This document shows positions 33,131-42,189 of a stretch of 64,000 nucleotides of DNA, piece after piece. The translations under genes were made by a program, and so were the position numbers. The number at the start of each line of letters is the position of its first letter. Position 1 is the first letter of the stretch. The notes under the pieces are model-generated. The model was given only the letters and a program-made list of their open reading frames with translations. It was not told where the DNA came from and ran no database searches. The DNA comes from Desulfobacterales bacterium (lineage in GTDB: Bacteria; Desulfobacterota; Desulfobacteria; Desulfobacterales; SpSt-501): NCBI GenBank assembly GCA_030834695.1, contig JAUQXK010000013.1, positions 32,451 to 96,450 of the forward strand, in the 5' to 3' direction.

Positions 33131-34315
33131 ATGCTGAAAAAGGCTTTCTTGTTGCTGGCATTTCTGGCGCTGTTCTCAACGGCGTTCCCGTCGGGCGCCG
33201 CCGCCGAGCAGCCGTTGACCTTCGGTCTGCTTCTGGTCGGCCCATACAACGACCACGGCTGGAGCCAGGCTCACTACGACGGCGGCAAATACGTCGAAAA
33301 GAAGGTGCCCGGCGCCAAGATGATCTATATCGACAAGGTCAACCCGGCGGACCGGCCCGGCGTCACCATTCCGCAGCTGGTCGACGACATGGTCGAGAAG
33401 GGCGCCCGGCTGATCATCGCCAACTCCGACGACATGAAGGACGGCACCCGCGAGGCCGCCCGCCAGCACCCGGACGTGTACTTTCTGCATATTTCCGGCG
33501 ACGACGTGCTGTCCGGAAAGGCCCCGTCCAACCTGAGCAACCTGATGGGGAAGATGGAGTACACCAAGATGATGGCGGGATTTGCGGCCGCTCTCACCAC
33601 CCGGACCGGCAAAATCGGCTACCTGGGGCCGCTCATCAACGAAGAAACCCGCCGGTTGGCGGCGTCGGCGTATCTGGGCGCCAAATACGCCTGGGAGACC
33701 GTGCTCAAGAAGAAGCCCGAGGACCTGAAATTTCAGGTGACCTGGATCGGATTCTGGTTCAACATTCCGGGGGTGACCTCCGATCCGACCCAGGTGGCCC
33801 AGAATTTTTTCAACACCGGCTATGACGTGGTCCTCTCCGGGATCGACACCACCGAGGCGCTCACCGTGGCCGGGCAGAAGAAAAAGGAAGGCAAGAACGT
33901 CTGGGGCGTTCCCTATGACTACATTGGAGCCTGTCAGGGCTCCCCGGATGTCTGTTTGGGCGTGCCCTATTTCAACTGGGGTCCGGCGTACATTCCGTTT
34001 GTGAAGGCCGCCATGAGCAAGACCTGGAAGCAGGAATGGCTGTGGCTCGGCCCGGACTGGAAGGACATCAACAACCCCGATACCAGCATCGTGGGATTCG
34101 TCCCCGGAGCGGCTCTGCCCGCCGGCGTCAAGCCGGCGCTGGACCAGTTCGTCAAGGATCTCGGCTCGGGGGCGGCCAACCTGTTCAAGGGGCCGCTGAA
34201 CTACCAGGACGGCACGGTGTTCGTGAAGGCCGGCGAGACCGCCGGCGACAAGCAGATCTGGCATATGGAGCAGCTTCTGCAAGGCATGGACGGGTCGAGC
34301 AGCGCCAAGAAGTGA
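33131..34315 (+). CDS. BMP-family ABC transporter substrate-binding protein (nucleoside type)
   Basis: A 394-residue binding protein of the BMP/PnrA group, which carries purine nucleosides or related compounds. The signal peptide ends near residue 25 (G-A-A-A). The mature part begins with the family pattern P-L-T-F-G-L-L-L-V-G-P-Y-N-D-H-G-W-S and has the G-Y-D-V-V-L-S-G-I-D-T-T-E hinge region. It starts behind GGAGGCG. No N-terminal lipobox Cys is seen, so it is periplasmic and not a lipoprotein. It heads an ATPase-permease-permease operon and faces adenine deaminase. Confidence 0.92.
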   Translation: MLKKAFLLLAFLALFSTAFPSGAAAEQPLTFGLLLVGPYNDHGWSQAHYDGGKYVEKKVPGAKMIYIDKVNPADRPGVTIPQLVDDMVEKGARLIIANSDDMKDGTREAARQHPDVYFLHISGDDVLSGKAPSNLSNLMGKMEYTKMMAGFAAALTTRTGKIGYLGPLINEETRRLAASAYLGAKYAWETVLKKKPEDLKFQVTWIGFWFNIPGVTSDPTQVAQNFFNTGYDVVLSGIDTTEALTVAGQKKKEGKNVWGVPYDYIGACQGSPDVCLGVPYFNWGPAYIPFVKAAMSKTWKQEWLWLGPDWKDINNPDTSIVGFVPGAALPAGVKPALDQFVKDLGSGAANLFKGPLNYQDGTVFVKAGETAGDKQIWHMEQLLQGMDGSSSAKK

Positions 34316-34335
34316 TGGCTTTGTAAAGAGCCATC
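34314..34335 (+). promoter_or_regulatory. Short palindrome overlapping the BMP-gene stop
   Basis: GATGGCT-8-AGCCATC; the left arm's first two bases belong to the TGA stop (34313-34315). The sequence GATGGCTTTGTAAA resembles the ends of the larger elements at 11013 and 38190. It lies between the receptor and ATPase genes. Confidence 0.55.
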
Positions 34336-34350
34336 GGAGTGGAAGCGCCC

Positions 34351-35811
34351 ATGCGGGTCGAGCTGGTTGACATCCACAAGCACTACGGCGCCGTAAAAGC
34401 CAACGACGGGGTCAGCTTGACGGTTGCGGCCGGGGAGTTGCATGGGATCCTCGGCGAAAACGGCGCCGGCAAGAGCACGCTGATGAAGATCCTGGCGGGG
34501 TTCACCGCCCGGACGTCCGGTTCGGTCCGGGTCGATGGAAAGCCCGTCGACTACCGCACGACGGCCGAGGCCGCCGGCCTCGGCGTCGGCATGCTTTACC
34601 AGGATCCCCTGGATTTTCCCCAGCTCCCGGTCCTCGACAACTTCATCCTGGGGCAGGCCGGGACAATCGCTCTCGACCGAAGAGCCTTCAAGACGCGCTT
34701 TCTGGAACTGGCCGATTCGTTTCATTTCCGTTTAAATCCCGAATCCCCCGCCAGCAGCCTGACCGTGGGCGAGCGCCAGCAGGTGGAGCTGCTGCGGCTT
34801 CTGGCGCTGGGGGTCCAGTTGTTGATTCTGGATGAGCCGACCACCGGGATATCCGCCACCCAGAAAGAAGTGCTCTATGCGGCCCTGCGGCGCCTGGCGG
34901 CGGAAGGCAAGAGCGTGCTGCTGGTATCCCACAAGCTTGAGGATGTGGAAGCCTTGTGCGACCGGGTGACCGTCCTGCGCCTCGGACGGGTGGCCGGTGA
35001 AATGGCACAGCCTTTCGACACGGAGCAGCTGTTAAGGATGATGTTCGGCGCCCCGCCGCATCCGCCGATGCGTTGTGCGCAGCCGGCGGGCGATGAGGTG
35101 CTGGCGTTGGACCGGGTGTCGAGCCCGGGCGGTCGTTCCGGGCTGGTGGATTGCAGCGTTGCGGTCCGCCGGGGCGAAGTGGTTGGTCTGGCCGGCCTCG
35201 AAGGCAGCGGCCAGGAGGTTTTCCTGCGGGTGGCGGCCGGGCTGAAACCGTTGCAGGCGGGATCTGTCCGGCTGTCCGGACAGTCTCTGTCCGAAAACGA
35301 TTACCATGCGTTCAATCGGCGGGGAGTGTATTTCGTGCCATCGGCGCGTCTCGAGGAGGGCCTGATCCCGGAACTGACCATCACCGAGCATGCGGCCCTG
35401 CTGCAAGAGCGGCGGACCCTGCGGGTGCCCTATCCGGCTGCCGCCGAAGACGCCGGCCGCCGGATCGAATCGTTCCGCATCAAGGGCCGCCCCCGGACAC
35501 CGGTCGAGGAGCTCTCCGGCGGCAACCAGCAGCGGCTCCTGCTGTCGTTTTTGCCGCCCGATCCGGCCCTGCTTCTGCTGGAAAACCCCACCCGCGGGCT
35601 GGACCTGGAGTCGGTGAACTGGGTCTGGCGGCACCTGCATTCCTACTGCCGGCGGGGAACCGCCATCGTGTTCTCGTCGCCGGAGCTGGACGAGATCCTC
35701 ATGGTGGCCGACCGGGTGCTGGTCTTTTTCAACGGCCGAATCATCCTGGATGCGGCTGCGGCGGCCACCGATGTGCAGAAACTGGGAAGCGCGATCGCCG
35801 GGAAAGTGTAA
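34351..35811 (+). CDS. ABC transporter ATPase, two nucleotide-binding domains (BMP/nucleoside type)
   Basis: A 486-residue protein with duplicated ABC modules. The first has a standard Walker A, G-E-N-G-A-G-K-S-T, and Walker B ending L-I-L-D-E-P-T. The second has a degenerate Walker A, G-L-E-G-S-G-Q-E, and signature L-S-G-G-N-Q-Q-R, as in YufO/RbsA-like proteins where one site is catalytically weak. The ATG at 34351 is preferred, with GGAG upstream; a GTG 12 bases earlier is possible. It works with the two permeases that follow. Confidence 0.93.
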   Translation: MRVELVDIHKHYGAVKANDGVSLTVAAGELHGILGENGAGKSTLMKILAGFTARTSGSVRVDGKPVDYRTTAEAAGLGVGMLYQDPLDFPQLPVLDNFILGQAGTIALDRRAFKTRFLELADSFHFRLNPESPASSLTVGERQQVELLRLLALGVQLLILDEPTTGISATQKEVLYAALRRLAAEGKSVLLVSHKLEDVEALCDRVTVLRLGRVAGEMAQPFDTEQLLRMMFGAPPHPPMRCAQPAGDEVLALDRVSSPGGRSGLVDCSVAVRRGEVVGLAGLEGSGQEVFLRVAAGLKPLQAGSVRLSGQSLSENDYHAFNRRGVYFVPSARLEEGLIPELTITEHAALLQERRTLRVPYPAAAEDAGRRIESFRIKGRPRTPVEELSGGNQQRLLLSFLPPDPALLLLENPTRGLDLESVNWVWRHLHSYCRRGTAIVFSSPELDEILMVADRVLVFFNGRIILDAAAAATDVQKLGSAIAGKV

Positions 35812-35815
35812 GGCC

Positions 35816-36901
35816 ATGGCTTCAGACGATCCAGCCGTCCATCCCATCATCCGGCCGCCGGTGCGTGACGTCCTGCTGACCGCCGTGGCCGTGCTGGTAT
35901 TTACCTCCCTGTTGCTGATCGTCTCCGGTGCGCCGCCGCTCGATGCCTATTATCATCTCTTCCAGGGGTCGCTGGGCTCCTGGGTCAAGTTTGCGCATGT
36001 GGTCAAGGTGTGGATTCCTCTGACCCTGTGCGCCTGCGGGCTGCTGTTCACCTTCCGCATCGGTCTGTGGAACATCGGGGTGGAAGGCCAGGTCATGATG
36101 GGCTCCGTGTTCACGACCTGGGCGCTGCGCGCCGGCAGCGACAGCCCGGACATGGGCGCGGTGTTCATCGCCATTTCCCTGGCGGCCGCCGCGCTGGGCG
36201 GGGCGATCTGGGCGGCGATCGCGGGCTTCCTGAAAACCAAGGGCGGGGTCAACGAAATTTTTGCAGGGCTGGGGCTCAACTTCGTGGCGCAGGGCATCGT
36301 GTTGTGGCTGATCTTCGGCCCCTGGAAACAACCCGGGGTGGCTTCCATGAGCGGGACGGAGACCTTCCCCGCCGCACTCTGGCTGAACGCTCCGGCCCTG
36401 CTCCGGATACCGCCGGTCGCCCTCGTCCTCGTCGCGGCCGCTCTCGCAGCGACCGGCCTGATCCTGCACACCACCTGGATCGGCCTGGATTTGAAGGCGG
36501 TCGGCCGCAATCCCGGCGCCGCCTTTCTCTACGGCCTCAAACCGTCACGGCTCATGGTGCTGGCCATGCTGTTTGCCGGCGGGTTTGCCGGACTGGCCGG
36601 AAACCTCCAGGTGACAGGCGTCTATCACCGGCTCATTCCGGCCATTTCGAGCAACTACGGCTATCTCGCGCTGCTCGTGGTGATGCTGGCCAACTACAAC
36701 ATCTGGCTGGTGGCGCCGGTGGCTCTTTTCTTCGCCTGCCTGAATGTCGGGAGCATCCAGTTGCCGATGATGCTCCAGCTGGACTCCTCCCTCGGCGGGG
36801 TCATTCAAGGCGCGCTGGTGCTGGCGACGCTCGGGATGCACGGGTGGCGGCAGGCGCGCTCGACGCAGGCAGAGGGCCGCGCGGCACCCGGCTCAGCATG
36901 A
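35816..36901 (+). CDS. ABC transporter permease (BMP/nucleoside type), subunit 1
   Basis: A 361-residue polytopic protein of the branched BPD/YufP-like permease family. It has about nine hydrophobic helices and the cytoplasmic A-V-G-R-N-P-G-A-A-F-L-Y-G loop near residue 225, the equivalent of the EAA coupling loop. The ATG is four bases after the ATPase stop. Unlike its partner it has an N-terminal cytoplasmic extension of about 20 residues. Confidence 0.9.
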   Translation: MASDDPAVHPIIRPPVRDVLLTAVAVLVFTSLLLIVSGAPPLDAYYHLFQGSLGSWVKFAHVVKVWIPLTLCACGLLFTFRIGLWNIGVEGQVMMGSVFTTWALRAGSDSPDMGAVFIAISLAAAALGGAIWAAIAGFLKTKGGVNEIFAGLGLNFVAQGIVLWLIFGPWKQPGVASMSGTETFPAALWLNAPALLRIPPVALVLVAAALAATGLILHTTWIGLDLKAVGRNPGAAFLYGLKPSRLMVLAMLFAGGFAGLAGNLQVTGVYHRLIPAISSNYGYLALLVVMLANYNIWLVAPVALFFACLNVGSIQLPMMLQLDSSLGGVIQGALVLATLGMHGWRQARSTQAEGRAAPGSA

Positions 36902-36943
36902 ATACTATTATTACGTTGGCAGTTGAATGAGCCCCAATTAGTC

Positions 36944-37160
36944 ATTCTGGCGGAAGCCAGAATCCAGGTCGAAAGTGGATGCCGGATCACGTCCGGCATG
37001 ACGGCCTTTGCGTGGTGTTCATCCAGATTTCCAGATATTAACGGTCTCATAATTGTCTTTACGTCGTCATTCCGGCACGCTGTTAGCCGGAATCCAGTGA
37101 ATTCAACCCATTCTGGATGCCCCCGTATCGTGGTGCGGGGCAGGCTTATCACGTCCGGCA
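36944..37160. repeat. Cluster of REP-like palindromes inside the ABC operon
   Basis: The 309-base gap (36902-37210) between the two permease genes is filled with REP-type hairpins: ATTCTGG-6-CCAGAAT (36944-36963), ATGCCGG-7-CCGGCAT (36979-36999), ATTCCGG-11-CCGGAAT (37069-37093) and a decayed ATGCC/CCGGCAT pair near 37118-37160. The same motifs occur near 11050, 44170 and 49710. There is no coding sequence here. Confidence 0.8.
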
Positions 37161-37210
37161 TGACGTTACTATTACGGGACGGTCAATAAATCTCGGACGA
37201 TTTATAGGAT

Positions 37211-38191
37211 GTGACCGAATTGGACCTGACCCTGATCATTGCAGGCGTGATCGCCGGCGCGGCGCCGATTGTGCTGGCGGCCGTGGGGGAGACCATCACC
37301 GAGAAATCCGGGCTGATCAACCTGTCTCTCGACGGCTCCATCCTGCTCTCCGCCATGGCGTCTTTCGTCGTCGCACGCGGGGCGGACAGCCTGCTGATAG
37401 GTTTTGCCGCCGGCGCTTTGGTGGGAGCGGCGGTTGCGGGTACCGTCGCCGTGTTCAGCATTTTTCTGCGCCAAAACCAGGTGGCGGTGGGGTTCGTGCT
37501 CACCCTGATGACCCGCGATCTGGCGTATTTCCTCGGCAACGCCTATTCCCGCCTCCCGGGGCCCCAGACGGCCGCTATGCCGGTCCCGGGGCTGGACCAG
37601 ATCCCCTTTCTGGGGCCGGTGCTCTTCAACCATCCGCTGCCGGTCTATTTCAGCATGATGCTGATCGGCATCGGCTGGTGGTACGTCTACCGGACCTCGC
37701 CCGGCCTGAAGCTCAGGGCCGTGGGCGAAAACCCCAAGGCGGCCTATGCGCGCGGCATCAACCCCCGGAAGGTTCAGATGCTCTATGCGGTCTGCGGGGG
37801 GCTCCTGGTGGGGCTGGCCGGCGCCACGTTTTCGCTCTGCACCAAACCCGGCTGGGGGCGGCCCCAGGGCGCCGAAGGCACCGGCTGGATCGCGCTCGCG
37901 CTGGTCATCTTCGGCGGGTGGCACCCGCTCAAGGCGGCTGCCGGAGCCTATCTGTTTTCGTTTCTGCAGTTGATGGGCATCTACTTCCAGGGCTGGCTGC
38001 CGAGCGTTCCGGCCCAGGTGTTTCAGGTGGCGCCCTTCCCGCTGATGATCTTCACCCTGCTGATCATGTCCATTGCCCAGAACGAATCGGTCCGCCGCTG
38101 GGCGGCGCGGCGCGGACGCACCTCCGCCCTGCTGCGCTTTTTTTCGGGAATGGCGCCGGCGGCGCTGGGCAGGCCTTTCCGCCAGGATTGA
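37211..38191 (+). CDS. ABC transporter permease (BMP/nucleoside type), subunit 2
   Basis: A 326-residue permease with about nine membrane helices, the YufQ-like partner of the protein at 35816. It shows the same coupling-loop pattern, A-V-G-E-N-P-K-A-A-Y-A-R-G-I, near residue 175, and the N-terminal I-T-E-K-S-G-L-I-N-L-S-L-D-G-S-I segment typical of the second subunit. The start is a GTG with a weak site (TAGGAT). The stop overlaps the palindromic element that follows. Confidence 0.9.
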   Translation: MTELDLTLIIAGVIAGAAPIVLAAVGETITEKSGLINLSLDGSILLSAMASFVVARGADSLLIGFAAGALVGAAVAGTVAVFSIFLRQNQVAVGFVLTLMTRDLAYFLGNAYSRLPGPQTAAMPVPGLDQIPFLGPVLFNHPLPVYFSMMLIGIGWWYVYRTSPGLKLRAVGENPKAAYARGINPRKVQMLYAVCGGLLVGLAGATFSLCTKPGWGRPQGAEGTGWIALALVIFGGWHPLKAAAGAYLFSFLQLMGIYFQGWLPSVPAQVFQVAPFPLMIFTLLIMSIAQNESVRRWAARRGRTSALLRFFSGMAPAALGRPFRQD

Positions 38192-38314
38192 TGACTTCGT
38201 AAATAGTCCAATCTCTGCGTTGCGCTTCATCGCGTTGCCGCTGCGGCGTACGGTCAGTACGCCTCGCGGCACGCGATTCGCGCGCCTTGATCTTGGCCTC
38301 TTTACGAAGCCATC
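38190..38314. repeat. 125-base palindromic MITE-like element
   Basis: The ends GATGACTTCGTAAA (38190-38203) and TTTACGAAGCCATC (38301-38314) are inverted repeats with one mismatch. The interior also pairs: CGTTGC...GCGGCGTACGGTCAGTACGCC forms a central stem, so the whole element can fold into one long arm. It begins inside the TGA of the permease gene. No open frame of interest is present. After it (38315-38369) I see nothing. Confidence 0.75.
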
Positions 38315-38369
38315 GATTTGGATGACTTTTTTGTGAGGCCATTAAGATCGAACTCGGGGAGCTTCTTAT

Positions 38370-40079
38370 TCACACGAAAAGGCCGACATGCCGGAACTGA
38401 AGCACGTCGACCAGGCCCCGGTCGGTGATTTTCAGCTCGGGGATGACCGGCAGGGCCAGAAACGAGAGCGTCATGAACGGGTCCTTGAGGGCGGAGCCCA
38501 TCTCGTGGGCCGCTTGCACCAGCCGGTCCATGGCCGCGCTCACGGCCTGAACCGGCTGCAAGGACATGAGCCCGGCTACGGGCAGCGGCAGCCGGGCCGC
38601 GATCCGGCCGCCGGCCGCTGCGGCGATGCCCCCGCCCATTCCCACCACCTCTCCCACAGCCGCGCGCATGTCCTCCTCCGTTACGCCCACCACGACGATG
38701 TTGTGCGAGTCGTGGGCGACGCTGGAGGCGAGCGCCCCCTGCCGGAGCCCAAAGCCGCGGACCACCCCCAGGCCGATGCGCCCGCTGCCGCTGTGACGTT
38801 CGACGACGGCGATCTTGAGCAGGTCCCGGCCGGGGTCCGACACCAGCCGGCCTTCCTCAACCGGCGCGGATTCGATCGACTGGCGCGTCATGATCTGATC
38901 GGGGACCAGATCGATCACCCGCAGCCGCGGTCCGGCTGCGGCCAGGCTGAAATCCAGATCCTGAAGACGGACGTTCATGGAAGGTGGAGCCGGCAGAGAG
39001 GGCGGGGTTCCGATTCCGTCAACCAGCCTGCCGTCCCTGGCAACGATTTCGCCGCGCACATAGACCGCTTCGACCCGCAGGCGGGATGGATCCGAAAACA
39101 CCACCAAGTCCGCCTGGCGGCCCGGGGCGAAGGCTCCCAGATGGGTGAGACCGAAGCGTTCGGCCGGGTTGAGGGTGGCCATACGGATCGCGGTCACGGG
39201 ATTCACGCCCCCGCGGATCGCGGCGGCGACGATGGAATCGATGTGGCCTTCTTCGAGCAGGTCGTGGGGATGGCGGTCGTCCGTGCACCACATGAGCCGG
39301 CGCGAGTTGCGCTCGGTGACGACGGGCAGCAGCGCGGCGAGGTTGCGAGCGCCGGTGGCTTCGCGGATCATGATGTGCATGCCGGCCGCGAGCTTCTCGA
39401 GGGCCTCGGCCGCTGCGGTGCATTCGTGGTCGCTGCTGATCCCGGCCGCGACATACGCCGCCAGATCTTTTCCGGAAAGGCCGGGGGCGTGGCCGTCGAC
39501 CGGCCGGCCGTATCTGCGGGCGGCGTCGATTTTTCTTAAAACCTCCGGGTCGCTGTTCAGCACCCCGGGGTAGTTCATCATCTCGCCCAGGGCCACGATG
39601 CGCGGGTCCTGAAAGAAAGGCTCCAGGTCGGCGGCCGTCAAGCGTGCGCCCGCCGTCTCCATGTCCGTGGCCGGCACGCAGGAGGGCAGGGCGTAGCAGA
39701 CGTTGACCGGCTGGTTGATCGCGGAGGCCAGCATGTAGCGGATCCCCTCGGCGCCGAGCACGTTGGCGATCTCGTGGGGGTCGGCCACCACCGCCGTGGT
39801 GCCGCGCACCGCCACCGCCCGAGCGAACTCGGTGACGCAGGTCATGGCGCTTTCGATGTGCACATGGGCGTCGATGAAGCCGGGTGCGACGAAACGCCCG
39901 CCCAGATCGACGGTCGCGCGGGCGGGATAATCGCCGATGCCGACGATCCGCCCGGCGGCGACGGCCACGCTGCCGGCGGCGATCCCGCCCGAGAAAACAT
40001 CGACGATGCGGGCGTTGGTCAGTAGCAGGTCACAGGGGTGTTCGCCTCGCGCGGCTTTTCGGAACTCACTTGGTTGCAT
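38370..40079 (-). CDS. ade: Adenine deaminase
   Basis: Adenine deaminase makes hypoxanthine and ammonia from adenine. The 569-residue length and amidohydrolase fold fit: the N-terminal H-V-H-I-E-S metal motif follows P-G-F-I-D-A, and D-P-H-E-I-A-N-V-L-G is a signature of Ade rather than of other amidohydrolases. The C-terminal domain has S-S-V-A-H-D-S-H-N-I-V-V-V-G, another Ade hallmark. It lies convergent with the nucleoside-type ABC transporter, so purine uptake and salvage are linked. Its 5' end overlaps the Nudix gene by 14 bases. Confidence 0.95.
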   Translation of the reverse strand: MQPSEFRKAARGEHPCDLLLTNARIVDVFSGGIAAGSVAVAAGRIVGIGDYPARATVDLGGRFVAPGFIDAHVHIESAMTCVTEFARAVAVRGTTAVVADPHEIANVLGAEGIRYMLASAINQPVNVCYALPSCVPATDMETAGARLTAADLEPFFQDPRIVALGEMMNYPGVLNSDPEVLRKIDAARRYGRPVDGHAPGLSGKDLAAYVAAGISSDHECTAAAEALEKLAAGMHIMIREATGARNLAALLPVVTERNSRRLMWCTDDRHPHDLLEEGHIDSIVAAAIRGGVNPVTAIRMATLNPAERFGLTHLGAFAPGRQADLVVFSDPSRLRVEAVYVRGEIVARDGRLVDGIGTPPSLPAPPSMNVRLQDLDFSLAAAGPRLRVIDLVPDQIMTRQSIESAPVEEGRLVSDPGRDLLKIAVVERHSGSGRIGLGVVRGFGLRQGALASSVAHDSHNIVVVGVTEEDMRAAVGEVVGMGGGIAAAAGGRIAARLPLPVAGLMSLQPVQAVSAAMDRLVQAAHEMGSALKDPFMTLSFLALPVIPELKITDRGLVDVLQFRHVGLFV

Positions 40080-40641
40080 GGCCGCTCTCCGAAGCCAACG
40101 GAGGGTGTTCCATGAAGAGGCGATAAAAGGCGGCCACCACGAGGGAGTGGGTGATCGTGCCCTCCCGGATGAGTCCGGGGATCTCGGCCAAGGGTTTCAG
40201 CAAGACGTGGATGTCTTCCTTCTCGTCCTGAGTTTGAGGGCCTGCGCGGAAGGCGCCCGGAGCGAGGAAGGTGTAACAGCGGTTGTCCAGAAACGCCGGG
40301 TTCGGGTGCACGAAGCCCAGCCCGACCATTTCCCCGGCCGCATACCCGGTCTCCTCCCGCAGCTCCCGCCGGGCCGCCTCCTGCGGTGAGTCGCCGGGCT
40401 CCACGATGCCGCCGGGGATTTCCAGAGTGACCTCCCGGGTGCCGTGGCGGTATTGACGGATCAGAACCACTTCCTGCGCAGGGGTTATGGGGATCACGTT
40501 CACCCAGCTGCCGGATTCCAGCACGTAGAAATCGTGGGCTTTCCCGGTTCGAGGCGAAACGGCGCGGTCGACGCGCAGGCCGAAAATGCGCAACTTGTCC
40601 CGGCGCTCGCTCGACACGATGTCCCAAGGCTTTGGAAGCAT
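40066..40641 (-). CDS. Nudix hydrolase (ADP-ribose pyrophosphatase-like)
   Basis: A 191-residue protein with a complete Nudix box: G-G-I-V-E-P-G-D-S-P-Q-E-A-A, then R-R-E-L-R-E-E-T-G-Y. The E-x-G position matches ADP-ribose/NDP-sugar hydrolases (upstream V-L-I-R-Q-Y-R and the P-G-G-I-V-E context), so ADP-ribose is the likely substrate. The next gene, ade, overlaps it by 14 bases on the same strand, so they probably form a small operon tied to purine salvage. Confidence 0.9.
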   Translation of the reverse strand: MLPKPWDIVSSERRDKLRIFGLRVDRAVSPRTGKAHDFYVLESGSWVNVIPITPAQEVVLIRQYRHGTREVTLEIPGGIVEPGDSPQEAARRELREETGYAAGEMVGLGFVHPNPAFLDNRCYTFLAPGAFRAGPQTQDEKEDIHVLLKPLAEIPGLIREGTITHSLVVAAFYRLFMEHPPLASESGHATK

Positions 40642-40659
40642 GAACGGTTTTCCCGGACG

Positions 40660-42189
40660 TCATCGCCGCATGAACGAACCGCCCATCAGCGAGTCGATAA
40701 AACATCCGCCGCCACCGCCGCCCCCGCCGGAAGAAGAACTCCCTCCACCGCCGGAAGAAGAGGTCACGCCGCCACCGGAAGAAGAATTCGCCCCTCCACC
40801 GGAAGAAGGATTCGCTCCCCCATTGGAAGACGAATTCAGCGGCTCCAGCTCGACATCCAGAACGCTGGGGGCACCCGGGCCGACGACGATCGAATGCGCG
40901 GCGGATCGATAGCCGTCGGCCGTGAACTGAATGACATATTCGCCCGGCAGCAGCATGCGATGGTAATCGCCAAAATCCGGGTCACTATACATGATCGTGT
41001 CGATTCCGTCCACGCGGATTTGCGCTTCCAGCGGCGCGCCGGTTTCAGCATCCGTCACGATGCCGTTAATTCCGATCAGCGCCAGCTCCATGTAAGCCAG
41101 CATGGCGCTGCGGTTCGCCTCCCAGTAGTCATCAAAGGCCAACGAATCGGGATATCCCTCCTCCGATAGTTCAACGGTCAGCGCCAGGCACCCGTGATAG
41201 TGATACAACCAATCCTGCATGCCGCCCCGGATCGGATACCAGTTCGATCCGTTGGTGATGCCTTCCGGAAAAGGGCCGCTCATAATCAAGGGATTGTTCG
41301 ATGCGTAGACGCCGGCGATAAATCGAAAAAGCGCGTCATCCGGAGCGGCTTCGTATTCGGTGGCATTATCCCCGTCCATGTCCGAATCCCAGGGGTAGTT
41401 GACCACCAGGGTTCCCGAGTGAAAATTGGCCGCGAGCGCCGGCGTATGCGCCTGCGCCCATTTCATGACCGCCACGGTTTCCGGCTGCCGTCCATCGGTG
41501 ACGGCGGCCAGATCGTGAACCGGATCCGGAAAATCGCGGTTCAGGTCCACGCCCGCGGCGTTGAAGCGCGACCCGGCTTCCATGCCGTCGGGGTTCATGA
41601 CCGGCATGATCCAGATTTCGGTTTCATCGATTAGGCGGGTAACCTGTTCATCCGCACCATAGCGGCTGATCAGGTAATCGATCAACCGCAGGCTGAGGAC
41701 CGTGCCCAGAGGCTCATCACCATGAATGGAGCCGATGAAGTGCACCTCGGGTTCGTTTTCCTGCTCCATGACGCGATCCGTTATTTTCAGCCACCAGAGT
41801 TCACGCCCCTGAACCGACCGTCCGGCGCTTTCCATGATGCATATGTCCGGCCGGGCTTCGGCATAGGCCTGCAGTTGCGCGGTCACTTCGTCATAGGACG
41901 GATAGCCGTCCGCCGACAGGCTGCGCTGCTCGTCCGGGGCAGGAAGCCATTGGACGGTCAGTCCACGACCGCGAACCCGATCGAATTCCTCCGGCGTCAG
42001 GAAAACCGTTGCCGTCCGGGCTGCAACGCTGCCGATGATGAGGTTCAGCGATAGGAGTTCGGACAGATCGGAAGCATCATCGAAAATAATTTCAGCCGGC
42101 TTCCGGTCAAAAAAGCCGCCGGCTTGTGCGGGCTGCTGCAGCCCGACCATCGAGACGAGCAAAACCAGCGCGATCGTTATTCGAATCAT
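40660..42189 (-). CDS. Secreted M14-family zinc carboxypeptidase with Gly/Ser repeat tail
   Basis: A 509-residue exported peptidase. The signal peptide ends at A-Q-A, residue 23. The M14 zinc motif is H156-G-D-E159, the third ligand is in N-F-H-S-G-T, and the catalytic Glu is in L-T-V-E-L-S-E-E. A carboxypeptidase-regulatory-like beta domain (about 370-450) follows. The tail is five eight-residue Ser/Gly repeats, a glycine run and C-F-I-D-S-L-M-G-G. That last part resembles C-terminal sorting or anchoring tails ending in a Gly run plus Cys. The ribosome site is AAGGAGTAG. Likely cell-surface or periplasmic. Confidence 0.88.
   Translation of the reverse strand: MIRITIALVLLVSMVGLQQPAQAGGFFDRKPAEIIFDDASDLSELLSLNLIIGSVAARTATVFLTPEEFDRVRGRGLTVQWLPAPDEQRSLSADGYPSYDEVTAQLQAYAEARPDICIMESAGRSVQGRELWWLKITDRVMEQENEPEVHFIGSIHGDEPLGTVLSLRLIDYLISRYGADEQVTRLIDETEIWIMPVMNPDGMEAGSRFNAAGVDLNRDFPDPVHDLAAVTDGRQPETVAVMKWAQAHTPALAANFHSGTLVVNYPWDSDMDGDNATEYEAAPDDALFRFIAGVYASNNPLIMSGPFPEGITNGSNWYPIRGGMQDWLYHYHGCLALTVELSEEGYPDSLAFDDYWEANRSAMLAYMELALIGINGIVTDAETGAPLEAQIRVDGIDTIMYSDPDFGDYHRMLLPGEYVIQFTADGYRSAAHSIVVGPGAPSVLDVELEPLNSSSNGGANPSSGGGANSSSGGGVTSSSGGGGSSSSGGGGGGGGCFIDSLMGGSFMRR
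40704..40835. repeat. 24-base tandem repeat in the carboxypeptidase gene
   Basis: About five copies of a 24-base unit encode the S-S-x-G-G-x-x-x octapeptides of the M14 protein tail. Copies differ at several third positions, so the array is old rather than a recent slippage product, although copy number may vary between strains. Confidence 0.7.

Noticed and set aside
36902..38314. CRISPR array or insertion sequence in the repeat-rich region
   Set aside because: The repeats are palindromes of differing length and spacing, without equal spacers, cas genes or transposase.
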